Of a stretch of DNA of 64,000 nt, positions 23,959 to 33,260 are shown piece by piece. The notes beneath the pieces were generated by a model. It was not told where the DNA came from and made no database searches. It saw only the letters and a list, made by a program, of their open reading frames with translations. This DNA is from Chersky-840 sp050011815 (GTDB taxonomy: Bacteria > Actinomycetota > Acidimicrobiia > Acidimicrobiales > UBA8190), in NCBI GenBank assembly GCA_050011815.1, contig JBEKIJ010000016.1, positions 9,602-73,601 of the forward strand, in the 5' to 3' direction. Both the position numbers and the translations under genes were made by a program. Positions within the stretch are counted from its first letter, which is position 1. Each line of letters starts with the position of its first letter.

Positions 23959-25503
23959 TCACACGGCGCGTCGGCGCCGGTCCGACAGGACCCGCCGGGC
24001 GCAGTTGTGCCCGGCCATGCCGTGGACGCCCCCGCCGGGGTGGGTGGAGGCCGAGCACAGGTAGAGGCCCTTGACCGGGGTCCGGTACCGGAACCACCCC
24101 GGGACAGGCCGGAACACCAGTTGCTGGTCGAGGGCCGAGGACCCGGCCCCGAGGTCGCCGCCCACCAGGTTGGGGTTCTCCTGCTCGAGGTCCTCGGGGG
24201 TGCGCACGGCCCGGCCCACCACCCGCGCCCCCAGTCCCGGGGCGTGGTCCTCGAGACGGGCCATGACGACGTCGAGGAACCCGTCCTTGCACACCGCCCA
24301 GGGCCCGGGGCGAGGCACGGGCGGCACGTGGGTCTCGATCCACAGGGTGTGGCCCCCGGCCGGGGCCCGGCTGGGGTCGGCCACGGTCTGCTGGCCCACG
24401 ATCAGCATGGGCTGGTCCGGCACCGTCCCCCGCCGGGCCTGGTGGGCGGCATGGGCCATGGCGTCGAGGTCGCCGGTGAGGTGCACCACGCCGACCTCTC
24501 CGAGCTCGGGCGACGCCCACGGGGCGGGCCCGTCGAGGGCCAGGTCCACCTTGAACACGCCCGTGCCGTAGCGGAACCGCCGCAGCCCGGCCAGAAAGCG
24601 GGCGGGGAGGAGGTCGGCCCCCACCAGTCCGTGGAACAGGGCCCGGGGCCCGGTGTCGGCCAGGACGGCCCGACCGACCCGCAGGCGTCCGCCGTCGGCG
24701 GTCTCGACCCCGGTGACCCGGTTGCGCTCCACCACGACGCGGGTCACCTCGGCGGAGGTCCGCACCACGCCGCCGGCGTCGGTGACGGCATCGACGAGGG
24801 CCGCCGCGAGCCGGCCCGCGCCCCCCACGGGTACGGGCATCCCGAGCTGCTGGGCCGCCAGGGCCAAGATGAGCGCCGCGGGCGTGCTCCCGGGATGGTC
24901 GACCGGGACGTCCGCGTGCGAGGCCCCCGCGGCGAGCAGGGCCCGGGCGGCGGGATCGGAGAACTGCGCCGCGCACAACTCCTCGAGCGGGCCTACCAGC
25001 AGCTGCGTGGTGTCGAAGAGGCCCTCCCGACGAGCCCGGCGGGCGAAGGCCAGGCCGGGCCCCGGGGCGCCGATGGGCCCGAGCATCTGCGCCAGGAAGT
25101 ACCGGCCCACCCCCATCCACCACCGGTCGAGCTCCAGCCACGCCGGCCCGTCGTCGGCGGCGCGCCGGGCCAGGTCGGCGGCGGTCCGCGACGGGTCGCG
25201 GTGGCACAGCGCGCTGTGGTGGGGGGACACGGCGGCGGCGACGGGCACCGGGAAATGGGCCCACTCCACAGCGCGGTCCAGGCCGAGCTCGGTGAGCACC
25301 GGTGAGCAGTGCAGCAATCCGTAGAAGGCGGAATAGGTGTCGTGCACGTACCCCGGCACGGTGTGCTCGCCGCTGTGCACGGCTCCCCCCGCCACCGCCG
25401 ACCGCTCGAGGACCGTCACCCGCCAGCCGGCGCGCGCCAGCAGCGCCGCGGCGACGAGGCCGTTGGGCCCCGACCCGATCACCACCGCGTCGACGTCATC
25501 CAT
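23959..25503 (-). CDS. FAD-dependent oxidoreductase, phytoene desaturase-like
   Basis: A 514-residue flavoprotein. The N-terminal FAD site is VVIGSGPNGLVAAALLARAG, followed by VLERSAVAGGAVHSGE. The middle has GGAGRLAAALVDAVTDAGG, the second FAD-contact motif of NAD(P)/FAD-dependent amine/phytoene oxidoreductases, and the C-terminus has LYLCSASTHPGGGVHGMAGHN, the family's closing motif. Related proteins include carotenoid desaturases and PYROXD2-like enzymes; no carotenoid genes are nearby, so the substrate is open. No signal peptide. It is monocistronic-looking, about 80 bases upstream of the cyclase operon. Confidence 0.88.
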   Translation of the reverse strand: MDDVDAVVIGSGPNGLVAAALLARAGWRVTVLERSAVAGGAVHSGEHTVPGYVHDTYSAFYGLLHCSPVLTELGLDRAVEWAHFPVPVAAAVSPHHSALCHRDPSRTAADLARRAADDGPAWLELDRWWMGVGRYFLAQMLGPIGAPGPGLAFARRARREGLFDTTQLLVGPLEELCAAQFSDPAARALLAAGASHADVPVDHPGSTPAALILALAAQQLGMPVPVGGAGRLAAALVDAVTDAGGVVRTSAEVTRVVVERNRVTGVETADGGRLRVGRAVLADTGPRALFHGLVGADLLPARFLAGLRRFRYGTGVFKVDLALDGPAPWASPELGEVGVVHLTGDLDAMAHAAHQARRGTVPDQPMLIVGQQTVADPSRAPAGGHTLWIETHVPPVPRPGPWAVCKDGFLDVVMARLEDHAPGLGARVVGRAVRTPEDLEQENPNLVGGDLGAGSSALDQQLVFRPVPGWFRYRTPVKGLYLCSASTHPGGGVHGMAGHNCARRVLSDRRRRAV

Positions 25504-25546
25504 GGCGCGCCTGCCTAGGCGCGCCTGCGTGGGCGACGCAACTCCG

Positions 25547-26542
25547 CTAGCGCCCGTCCTCCCGACGGTGACCGCCGCTCAGCTCCTGCAGCGCGTCGCG
25601 GTCGATGGTGTCGGCCGAGGCGACCGCCAGCTTGCAGGCCGTGACGGCCTTGATGGTGGAGGTGCGACGGCCCCCCTCGAGCACCGCCCGCTCGCCGTGC
25701 ATCGACCCCGGCCCGTACTCCGCCAGTCGTTGCCCGTCGACCTCGATGCGCACCACGCCGTCGAGCACGAGATAGAGGTCGTCCTCGGCGGCCCCCTGCT
25801 CGGTGATGACCGCACCGGCCTTGTACGTCTTGATCTTGGGCTTGGCGCCCCCCGCCATGAGCGACAGCGACAGCTGGCGTTCGAGCGCGCTCTCCACCTC
25901 GGTGGTGAGGGCCTGGGAGTCCCGGTCGCCCCAGGGGCTGTGCTTCCCGAAGGCGCGCCGGTACCAGTTCGAGAAGTCGATCATCCCCGACTTGAGCGCC
26001 AGCTTGTTGTCACCGTCGTAGACCCAGTGCCGGGGGAAGCTGCTGGCGCCGGTCAGCGCGAACGACGACGACCCGTCGGCCCGCAGCGTCAGGGCCAGCG
26101 AGGTCCACGCCAGGGGGGCGGAGAACTGCACGTACGGGGCACGGCGCACCCGACGGGGAGCCGGCACCCCGGTGCGCCCGCCCGCGGTCTGGAAGAAGGT
26201 GACCTCGCCCTTGCCCACCTCGGGCTCGGGGAAGAGGTCGGGGAGGGCGATGGCCTCGAAGGCCACCTGCTTCTTGCCCAGCTGGAGCACCGTCGAGCAG
26301 ATGAGCCCCCCACCGGACTGCCCGTGGCCGACGATGGCGCCGTTCTCCACGTCGATCCACGCCGTGAGGCGGCTGGCGAACCGGAACCGGCCGTCGCGCT
26401 GCAGGGCGTCGATGTCCTCGATCACGTCGGGCGGGGGCGGGTCGTAGTGGGCCACGCCGGTCTCGAAGGGCATCTTGGTCATGCCGCCGATGGCCTCGGA
26501 CGGGATCCATGACAGGGACGTGACAGAGGACTCGATGCGCAT
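25547..26542 (-). CDS. Cyclic nucleotide-binding domain protein
   Basis: The 331-residue protein ends in a cNMP-binding fold (about 225-320): the beta-roll with AGAVITEQGAAEDDLYLVLDG and the phosphate-binding-like cassette GPGSMHGERAVLEGGRRTS. Position and Gly-x-x-x-GE pattern (GSMHGERAVL) are close to the canonical FGE-x-A-L, with His replacing the usual Phe. The N-terminal 200 residues are beta-rich and unassigned. There is no HTH, so it is not a CRP-type activator. ATG at 26542 follows GGGGAGG. It may read a cyclic nucleotide made by the window's class III cyclases, but that is inference. Confidence 0.82.
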   Translation of the reverse strand: MRIESSVTSLSWIPSEAIGGMTKMPFETGVAHYDPPPPDVIEDIDALQRDGRFRFASRLTAWIDVENGAIVGHGQSGGGLICSTVLQLGKKQVAFEAIALPDLFPEPEVGKGEVTFFQTAGGRTGVPAPRRVRRAPYVQFSAPLAWTSLALTLRADGSSSFALTGASSFPRHWVYDGDNKLALKSGMIDFSNWYRRAFGKHSPWGDRDSQALTTEVESALERQLSLSLMAGGAKPKIKTYKAGAVITEQGAAEDDLYLVLDGVVRIEVDGQRLAEYGPGSMHGERAVLEGGRRTSTIKAVTACKLAVASADTIDRDALQELSGGHRREDGR

Positions 26543-26707
26543 GGCGCCTCCCCGGTTCAACTCGCTCCCCGAACAGTACCGAGCGCGCCGGTGCCGCCCA
26601 AGGGTGAAGGCCGGTGTGGGTCAGGTGGGGGTGGTACCCCCGGGGCGGGCCCGCCGCAGCCCGGGGGCGCGAGGGAGCTGGCCCGGGGACAAACGGGGCG
26701 GGATGCG

Positions 26708-27931
26708 TCAGGCTGCCACGAAGCGCAGCTCGGCCCGCCGGACACCGGTGACGACCGAGGAGGGGCTGCGCTGCACCTCTCCCACCCGTCCCACGTCGGA
26801 GAACCGGTCCAGAAGCTCCTCGAGCACCACCCTGCCCTCGAGGCGGGCCAGGGGCGCGCCCAGGCAGAAGTGGTTGCCCTGGCCGAAGGCGAGATGGGGG
26901 TTGGGGTGGCGGCCCACGTCGAACGTCGAGGCGCTAGTGCCGAAGACGTCCTCGTCCCGGTTGGCCGAGGCGAACAGCATGAGGAGGGGGTCGCCCTCGG
27001 CGATGGCCACGCCCCGGACCTCGGTGTCGTGGGTCGCGGTCCGCATGAACGACACCACCGGCGTCGACCACCGCAGCATCTCCTCCACCGCGCCGGCAAC
27101 CAGGGACCGGTCGGCCCGGAGCCGGCCCCATTGGCCGGGATGATCCGCGAAGGCGAGAAGTCCGGAGCTGATGAGGTCGCGCGTGGTCTCGTTCCCGGCC
27201 ACGAGGAGCTGGACGAGGAACATGGCCAGCTCGTCGTCGCTGAGTCGCTCCCCGTCCAGGTCGACCTGGGCGAGCAGCGTGAGCACGTCGTCGCGGGGTC
27301 GGGCCCGGCGGTCCTTGGCCGCCCCCACGAGGTACTCGATCATCTCGGTCATCAACCGGGCCCGCCGTTCCTCGGGCCAGTCGGTGGCCCCGGGGATGAC
27401 GGCCTCGGACCACTCGTAGCACCGCTCCCACTCGTCGTCGGGGACACCGAGGATCTTGCTGATGACCTGAAGGGGAAGGGGCACGCTCAAGGCCGAGACC
27501 ACGTCGGTGGCGGCCCCGCCCTCGATGCCCGCCACGAGGGCGGCGGTGCGGGCCCGGACCACCGGCTCGAGGGCGCGTACCACCGAAGGCTTGAAGGCGG
27601 GCTGCACCAGCCGCCGGTACCGGGTGTGGACGGGGGGATCGGCGTGCATCATCGTGGGCGGCGACGCGTAGGTCGTGCCGATCTCCTCGACGAGGATCCC
27701 CCGCCCGGCGCAGAAGGTTCCGTGGTCGCTCTCGATCGCGGAGACCTCGGCGTGGGTGGCGACGGCCCAGAATCCCCGTTCCTCGTTCCACGCCACCGGC
27801 GCCTCGGCCCGCAGCCGCGCGTAGAGCGGATGGGGATCGGTGACGTAGAGCTCGGGATCTGTGAGCCTCGCCGCCAGAGCCACCCCCGGTCGTTGCCGTT
27901 CCGCCCTCGTCGACTGCGCCATCGTCGACAC
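26708..27931 (-). CDS. Cytochrome P450
   Basis: The 407-residue soluble P450 shows the I-helix AGNETTRDL, the K-helix EEMLRWSTPV with Glu and Arg, a downstream FMRTATHDTEVRG, and the heme-thiolate segment FGQGNHFCLGAPLAR. Bacterial class I P450s take electrons from a ferredoxin; the nearest is encoded beside the other P450 at 38283-38474. It lies 1 base downstream of an enoyl-CoA hydratase stop, so both are probably one transcript. The neighbour suggests oxidation or breakdown of a fatty acid, sterol or terpenoid, but no substrate can be read from sequence. Confidence 0.92.
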   Translation of the reverse strand: MSTMAQSTRAERQRPGVALAARLTDPELYVTDPHPLYARLRAEAPVAWNEERGFWAVATHAEVSAIESDHGTFCAGRGILVEEIGTTYASPPTMMHADPPVHTRYRRLVQPAFKPSVVRALEPVVRARTAALVAGIEGGAATDVVSALSVPLPLQVISKILGVPDDEWERCYEWSEAVIPGATDWPEERRARLMTEMIEYLVGAAKDRRARPRDDVLTLLAQVDLDGERLSDDELAMFLVQLLVAGNETTRDLISSGLLAFADHPGQWGRLRADRSLVAGAVEEMLRWSTPVVSFMRTATHDTEVRGVAIAEGDPLLMLFASANRDEDVFGTSASTFDVGRHPNPHLAFGQGNHFCLGAPLARLEGRVVLEELLDRFSDVGRVGEVQRSPSSVVTGVRRAELRFVAA

Positions 27932-27932
27932 C

Positions 27933-28796
27933 CTACCGAGCCTCCGGCGCCGGGCCCGGGGGGCGGGGGGGATCGGCGAAGCGCGGGGCGCGGCGAGCGG
28001 CCAGGGCCGCCACCCCTTCGGCGAAATCGGGTCCGGTCATCATGGCGCGCAGACGCTCGTCGGCGTCGCGCGCCGCGCTGGCGGCATCGCGGTGGAGATC
28101 GGTGTAGAGCTGGAGCTTGGTGGCGGCGAGCGACGCAGGAGACACGCCGGTCGCCAACGTCGCCGCGTACTCGAGGACCGTGGGCAAGAGCTCTGCGCCG
28201 GGTGTCACCTGGTTGACGAGCCCGATCTCGGCTGCCTCCTCGGCGAGCACGACGCGGCTCGACAGCAGCAGGTCGGCGGCCCGGGTGACGCCCACGAGGC
28301 GCGGCAGCAGCCAGGACAGGCCGAACTCGGCGGGCAACCCGAGCCGGCCGTGCGCGGTGGTGAGCTTGGCGCCCGCGGCCGCGAACCGCAGATCGCAGTA
28401 GCAGGCCAGTGCGAACCCCACGCCCGCCGCCGGTCCGTTCACCGCGGCGATGATGGGCTTGGGGATGCCGAACTGGTACGCGAACTCGGCGTCGAATTCG
28501 GGGCGGACCCCGTAGCCGGGGTGGGCCAGGTCCGATCCGGTGCCGGGGTCATAGGCCCCCCGTTCGACGTGGCCCTCGAGGGCCCGGGTGTCGGCGCCGG
28601 CGCAGAAGCCTCGTCCGGCGCCGGTCACGACGATGACCCGGACACCGCTGTCGGCGGCGGCCCTCTCGAGCAGGGACCGGTACTCGGTGTTCATGCGCCC
28701 TGTCCAGGCATTGAGGCGCTCGGGGCGGTCGAGCGTGATGGTGGCGACCGAGTCGGCGACCGCATAACGCGTGACCTTCAGCTCGCCGAGCTCCAC
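27933..28796 (-). CDS. Enoyl-CoA hydratase/isomerase family protein
   Basis: The 287-residue crotonase-fold protein has TITLDRPERLNAW near residue 20, the oxyanion-hole segment GAGRGFCAGADTRALEG, and KPIIAAVNGPAAGVGFALACYCDLRFA with the second oxyanion glycine. The active-site region LGLPAEFGLSWLLPRLVG contains the Glu position of the family. It acts on acyl-CoA thioesters, most likely as hydratase. Start is GTG at 28796. It is coupled to the P450 downstream. The 5' side faces the MpaB-like gene across a 199-base region with a strong hairpin. Confidence 0.9.
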   Translation of the reverse strand: MELGELKVTRYAVADSVATITLDRPERLNAWTGRMNTEYRSLLERAAADSGVRVIVVTGAGRGFCAGADTRALEGHVERGAYDPGTGSDLAHPGYGVRPEFDAEFAYQFGIPKPIIAAVNGPAAGVGFALACYCDLRFAAAGAKLTTAHGRLGLPAEFGLSWLLPRLVGVTRAADLLLSSRVVLAEEAAEIGLVNQVTPGAELLPTVLEYAATLATGVSPASLAATKLQLYTDLHRDAASAARDADERLRAMMTGPDFAEGVAALAARRAPRFADPPRPPGPAPEAR

Positions 28797-28934
28797 CGCC
28801 CGTTCCTCTCCCTCGACCGGCCGACGTGTGTTGTCCGGGTGTTGGTCGCCACTCGCTCAAGTTCCCCCCGCCGACGCCGATCATTCTCCACGGACACCTT
28901 CAGTTCCAACCCCACACTCCAGCATCCCCAATGT

Positions 28935-28967
28935 CGAGAACCCCCACCACCTCGGTGGGGGTTCTCG
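28935..28967. promoter_or_regulatory. Perfect 14-bp hairpin upstream of the MpaB-like gene
   Basis: CGAGAACCCCCACC (28935-28948) and GGTGGGGGTTCTCG (28954-28967) form a perfect stem with a 5-base loop. There is no T-run after it on either strand. It lies between divergent genes, 28 bases before the ATG at 28996, so it is less likely to be a simple terminator. It could act as an attenuator, an operator, or an mRNA-stability element. Confidence 0.65.
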
Positions 28968-28995
28968 CGTCCGGGGCCTCACCTACCATCGATCC

Positions 28996-29949
28996 ATGCC
29001 CACCCCACCCCCGGTGCTGGGTGCGCTCGACCCCGAAGCACCCCTCCCGTTCGGGCCTCACAGCGTGGTCCGGGCCGTGGTGGCCGAGCCCGTCACGGCG
29101 TTGCTCGTGCAGCGCGCCCTCGTGATGGAGGTCGCCCACCCCAAGGTGGCCGCCGCCGTGGCCCACCACAGCGATTTTCAGCGCCATCCGCTCAGCCGGG
29201 CCTGGGTCACCGCTGACGCCGCCCTGCGCCTCGTCTTCGGCGACGAGCACGTGGCGCGCGCCGCCGCCCGCCAGATCTACGCCGTCCACGATCACATCAA
29301 CGGGCCCGTCGACGGGTCGCTCGAGGGGCCGCTCGAGGGACCGGCCCGGGCCGGCGGCACCGTCGCGGACGACGGAGGGGCCCACGCCTACACGGCCCAC
29401 GACGCGGCGCTATTGGCGTGGGTGTGGGCCACCCTGGTGGACACGGCCGAGACGGCCTTCACGCGCTGGGTTCGCCCCTTCGAGGGCACCGAAGCCGAGG
29501 CCTACTACGACGAGATGCGGCGCTTCGCGCTCTTTCTCGGCATCCCCGACGCCCTGCTCCCCACCGGTCGCGTGGCCTTCGCCGCCCACCTCGAAGACGT
29601 CATGGCGAGCGACCTCCTCGGGACCACCGAGCAGGCCCGGTCGATGGCCCGACAGGTGTTGTGGTTCGACCACCGCGTCGTCCCCTCCCACCTCGTCCGC
29701 GTGGAACGGGTCCTGGCGCTGGCCACGCTCGACCCCCGCCTCGTGGACCGGCTCGGGATCGGTCCCGACGCCTCCGACCTCGCCTGGGGGCGCCGGATCG
29801 ACGGCTGGTTGCGCACCTACTACCGGCGGGTGCCCCGACCCTCCCGGATCGTCCCGGCCCTCTATGTCGTGATGCGCAGGCCCACCATCGGGCTGGGCAC
29901 CCGGGCCCGGGCCGTCTTGGGCCAGATCCCGGCCATCCCTAGGCGGTGA
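28996..29949 (+). CDS. MpaB-family oxygenase (DUF2236)
   Basis: A 317-residue protein of the MpaB/latex-clearing-protein-like family. It has the EVAHPKVAAAVAHHSDFQ segment with histidines near residue 45, the central block YTAHDAALLAWVWATLVDT, and a long helical remainder including LLGIPDALLP-like turns and a C-terminal MRRPTIGLGTRARA. The family is associated with oxygenase activity; Lcp-type members bind heme b through histidines, but the ligands here are not proven. Start ATG at 28996 fits the family N-terminus. A perfect 14-bp hairpin lies just upstream. Confidence 0.85.
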   Translation: MPTPPPVLGALDPEAPLPFGPHSVVRAVVAEPVTALLVQRALVMEVAHPKVAAAVAHHSDFQRHPLSRAWVTADAALRLVFGDEHVARAAARQIYAVHDHINGPVDGSLEGPLEGPARAGGTVADDGGAHAYTAHDAALLAWVWATLVDTAETAFTRWVRPFEGTEAEAYYDEMRRFALFLGIPDALLPTGRVAFAAHLEDVMASDLLGTTEQARSMARQVLWFDHRVVPSHLVRVERVLALATLDPRLVDRLGIGPDASDLAWGRRIDGWLRTYYRRVPRPSRIVPALYVVMRRPTIGLGTRARAVLGQIPAIPRR

Positions 29950-30065
29950 GCGGGGCCCGACGCCGAGGCTCGGAGGCTCGCCGGCCTCCGTCGATAACCA
30001 CTATCCACGTTCATGACACCGCTACACGCAGTGAAAGGGCCTCCGACCCTTGTATTGTTGTCGGC

Positions 30066-32477
30066 ATGTGGTCAGTATTCTCACTAATGCCACATAGATC
30101 GGCACTGAGAGTGAAGCCGGGCAGGACAGTCTCCGAGACGGACAGAGCGATCGAAGGGACCCGGGCGCGCCGATCCCGCCGATTGCCGCCGTGGGCCTGG
30201 TTTCTGGGCGGGGAGCTGGCGCTGGTCCTCCTGGCGGCGTCGGGCCTGTTCGGAGCCGTCGAGCCCACGGTCGTGTTCGCGGTGGGCATCTCCACGTTGC
30301 TGGCCCTGGTGGTGGCGGTCAGACACCACCGTCCCGCGCTCGCCTGGCCGTGGTGGGCGATCTCGGCGTCGATGGCCTTCTTCCTCGTGGGAGGCGGCCT
30401 CCGTTTCGACTTCCACACCCTGGGCAACCTCACCGCCAGCCGCTCTCTGGTGCCCGACCTCATCTCTCTTCCCGGGTACGGCCTGGGGGCAGCGGGGTTG
30501 CTCGGGTTCTCGCGCGCCCGTGACCACGGTCGTCAACGGCATTTCGGGGTCATCCTCGACGGGATCATCGCCGCGCTCGCCATCCTCGCCGTGGCGTGGG
30601 TCTATGTCATCGACCCGGTCCTGTTCCAGTACCACACGCCCCTCACGCTCCGGCTGGTGCTCACGTGCTATCCCGCCATGTCGATCTTCCTGGTGGTGGT
30701 GACGGTCCGGATCGCCTTCAGCCCGGAACAGAACCGCGTGCCGTCGTATTGGTTCTTACTGGCCGCCATGACGTGCATGTTCGTCGGGGACACGCTGTAC
30801 ATGTTCGCCGACATCGACTTGATCAGCGTGGCGGGGCGCCTCTTGGACCTCCCCTACGGCCTCGCCTTCGTCGCCACCGGCACCATGGCACTGCATCCTT
30901 CGATGCGCGCCCTCACCGAACCGGCGGGCAACCGGCCTCAGACGTCGTCACCGGGCCGGATCGTGCTCGTCGCCATCGCGCTGCTCGTGCCCGCCTTCAT
31001 CACGCTGCAGCACCCCTCGAACTCCCTGCAGGACCGGGTGGCCCTGTTCGTGATCATCATCCTCTTGACCGTGGCGGCGGTCCTGCGGATCATCCAGGCC
31101 CTGCACGTGGCGGAACGATCCGAAGCCAACCTGGCGTACCAGGCCATGCACGACAGCCTGACCGGGCTGCCCAACCGCCGGATGATGCATGAGCACCTCA
31201 CCACCGTGCTCAAGCAGGCGTCGGTCGACGACACCCACGTTGGCTTGCTGTTCCTCGACCTCGACCGCTTCAAGCTGGTCAACGACACGCTGGGCCACAC
31301 CCACGGGGACGAGTTGCTCATCGCGGTGGCCACGCGCCTCAACGAGCACGTCCGCCCCTCGGACCTCGTGACCCGGATCGGTGGCGACGAGTTCATGATC
31401 GTCCTCGGCCAGGTGGTGAGCGTGTCCCAGGCCCTGGACCTGGCCAACCGGCTGCGGTCCAGCCTGCGCGCCCCGTTCGTGATCAACGAGATGGAGTTCT
31501 TCGTGTCCGCCAGCATCGGCTTGGCCTTCGCGTCGGGCGACGATCCCGACGCCAGCGCCGAGGTCCTGGTCCGCGACGCCGACACGGCCATGTACCAGGC
31601 CAAGGACGCGGGCCGCGATGCGGTGGCGGTGTTCGACGAGTCGATGCGGACCAAGGTGTCCGAGCGCGTCGAGCTCGAGCACGACCTGCGCCGCGCCGTC
31701 GAGCTCCGTCAGCTCCATCTCGTCTACCAGCCCATCGTCCGCATCCCCCACGGGCCCATCGAAGGGGTCGAGGCGCTGGTCCGTTGGGCCCACCCCACCC
31801 TGGGGGTCATCCCGCCCGTCAAGTTCATCCCCTTGGCCGAGGAGAGCGGGTTGATCATGGAGATAGGGGAGTGGGTGCTCGAGGAGGCCCTGCGCCAGCT
31901 GGCGGCGTGGCGTCACCAGACGACGGGGTTCGAGGACCTCTACGTCTCGGTGAACCTCTCAGCGGCCCAGCTCCACGACGAGCGACTCGTCGAACGGGTG
32001 CGCGAGGCGTTGGCCCGCCACGGGATCGAGGGGGCCGCCCTGTGCCTCGAGCTCACCGAGTCGGTGGTCATGGACAAGCCCCTGGCCGCGGCGGCGGTGC
32101 TGCGCGCGCTGCGGAGCCTCGACGTGCGCCTGGCCATCGACGACTTCGGGACCGAGTACTCCTCCCTCGCCTATCTCAAGCGTTTCCCCGTCACGAGCCT
32201 CAAAATCGACCGCTCCTTCGTGGACACCCTCGAGGACAAAGACAGCTCCGATGCCACGCTCATCGCCGCGGTGGTGGCCATGGCGCACGCGCTGGGCATC
32301 ACCACCATCGCCGAAGGTGTGGAGACGACCAGCCAGGCGCACCGCCTCATGGATCTCGGTTGCGACGCCCTGCAGGGCTACCTCTACTCGCGGCCGGTGC
32401 GGGCCGAAGGGCTCCCCTACGTGGTGAACTCCCTGTGGAAGCAGAGCGAGAACGTCCTGGAGGGCTCGGCGCCCTGA
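30066..32477 (+). CDS. Membrane GGDEF-EAL protein with intact motifs
   Basis: About 803 residues. The first 350 contain roughly eight or nine membrane segments forming an unassigned sensor. GGDEF: SLTGLPNRRMM, LDLDRFKLVNDTLGH with both metal aspartates, and IGGDEF at residues 438-443, so the cyclase half looks active. EAL: E569 in EALVRW, SVNLSAAQL, LELTESVVM, IDDFGTEYSSLAYLKRFP and KIDRSFV. Both c-di-GMP synthesis and breakdown are therefore possible. The start is uncertain: ATG 30066 or 30087, neither with a clear Shine-Dalgarno sequence. The gene converges with the GNAT gene of the SpeD-like operon; their stops are 10 bases apart. Confidence 0.9.
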   Translation: MWSVFSLMPHRSALRVKPGRTVSETDRAIEGTRARRSRRLPPWAWFLGGELALVLLAASGLFGAVEPTVVFAVGISTLLALVVAVRHHRPALAWPWWAISASMAFFLVGGGLRFDFHTLGNLTASRSLVPDLISLPGYGLGAAGLLGFSRARDHGRQRHFGVILDGIIAALAILAVAWVYVIDPVLFQYHTPLTLRLVLTCYPAMSIFLVVVTVRIAFSPEQNRVPSYWFLLAAMTCMFVGDTLYMFADIDLISVAGRLLDLPYGLAFVATGTMALHPSMRALTEPAGNRPQTSSPGRIVLVAIALLVPAFITLQHPSNSLQDRVALFVIIILLTVAAVLRIIQALHVAERSEANLAYQAMHDSLTGLPNRRMMHEHLTTVLKQASVDDTHVGLLFLDLDRFKLVNDTLGHTHGDELLIAVATRLNEHVRPSDLVTRIGGDEFMIVLGQVVSVSQALDLANRLRSSLRAPFVINEMEFFVSASIGLAFASGDDPDASAEVLVRDADTAMYQAKDAGRDAVAVFDESMRTKVSERVELEHDLRRAVELRQLHLVYQPIVRIPHGPIEGVEALVRWAHPTLGVIPPVKFIPLAEESGLIMEIGEWVLEEALRQLAAWRHQTTGFEDLYVSVNLSAAQLHDERLVERVREALARHGIEGAALCLELTESVVMDKPLAAAAVLRALRSLDVRLAIDDFGTEYSSLAYLKRFPVTSLKIDRSFVDTLEDKDSSDATLIAAVVAMAHALGITTIAEGVETTSQAHRLMDLGCDALQGYLYSRPVRAEGLPYVVNSLWKQSENVLEGSAP

Positions 32478-32487
32478 GGAGCCCGCC

Positions 32488-33258
32488 TTAGGCGACGAGC
32501 CCGACCGTGCTGCGCAGGTCGAGAGGCCGCAGGGCGGGCTCCAGGCCGACGCCCCGGAAGTACAGCGCATGCAGATCGGGGTCCGACGCCGCGATCCGGC
32601 GTTCGGTGTCGGGAACGTTGCACCATACCGGCATGCTGGCCGGCGACCCCAGGTACGGCTGTGCCGTCACACCCGCGAAGCCCGCCATGGGCATGCGCAG
32701 CTTCCACCGGATCATGCGCAACACCGGGACGTCGAGGATGGCGAGGAGCCAGTCGATCCCGCACCGGGGGGTGGCCATGGCCAGCGCCTGATAGAGGCCG
32801 ATGCTCACGAGCCCCATGGTGGCCTTGCCCCGGTATTCGGGCGCCACCGCCAAGGTGGCGATGTCCCAGGTCCGGGCCAGGTCGATCTGCAGCCCCGTTC
32901 GGGTCGCCATCGCCTCGACGGGCTCGCCCCACACCGGAGCGGCATCGTCGAGCGTCTTGAACCCCGCCGGTGACGGCAGCAGGATCCGCATCGTCCCGGC
33001 CGGAAGGCCGCGCCGGTGGTCCACCACGCACAAGAAGATGCTCGACTCCTCGTAGGGCGCGTACTCCTTGGCGAGAAGCTCCGGGGTGTTGCCGAAGGTC
33101 TCCATGAACACGACGCGCTCGACGTGACGCGCCAGCTCCGAGGCGGGGTCGGTGGAGCGGAACAGATAGACGCCCAACGGGGCCGTCGTCCCCGGTGCTG
33201 TCACCTCTTGCGCCAGGCGGTGCAACTCGGCGTCGGCCATCGCGGTGATGGCGCTCAT
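32488..33258 (-). CDS. GNAT/autoinducer-synthase-like acyltransferase
   Basis: A 256-residue protein. An N-terminal region starting YLFRSTDPASELARHVER and VVFMETFGNTPELLAKEY precedes a GNAT core with SSIFLCVVDH, AGTMRILLP, then WDIATLAVAPEYRGKATMGL, the acyl-CoA or acyl-ACP binding motif (VAPEYRGKA). The early Phe-Met/Phe-Gly and TMRI pattern is like autoinducer synthase and FeeM-type N-acyl amino acid synthases, which are GNAT relatives, more than like small acetyltransferases. It is 2 bases downstream of a SpeD-like gene, a coupling that suggests it acylates, or shares a substrate with, the SpeD-like product. The exact acceptor is unknown. Confidence 0.7.
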   Translation of the reverse strand: MSAITAMADAELHRLAQEVTAPGTTAPLGVYLFRSTDPASELARHVERVVFMETFGNTPELLAKEYAPYEESSIFLCVVDHRRGLPAGTMRILLPSPAGFKTLDDAAPVWGEPVEAMATRTGLQIDLARTWDIATLAVAPEYRGKATMGLVSIGLYQALAMATPRCGIDWLLAILDVPVLRMIRWKLRMPMAGFAGVTAQPYLGSPASMPVWCNVPDTERRIAASDPDLHALYFRGVGLEPALRPLDLRSTVGLVA

Positions 33259-33260
33259 CG

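Noticed and set aside
22546..25305. Open frame of about 900 codons opposite the cyclase fusion and FAD oxidoreductase
   Set aside because: It crosses two real genes in antisense and has no recognisable motif; a GC-composition artefact.
26591..28216. Open frame opposite the P450 and enoyl-CoA hydratase
   Set aside because: Antisense to two genes with intact catalytic motifs; low-complexity composition.
30035..30051. AAGGG/CCCTT hairpin upstream of the first GGDEF-EAL gene
   Set aside because: Five-bp stem only; not distinguishable from background.
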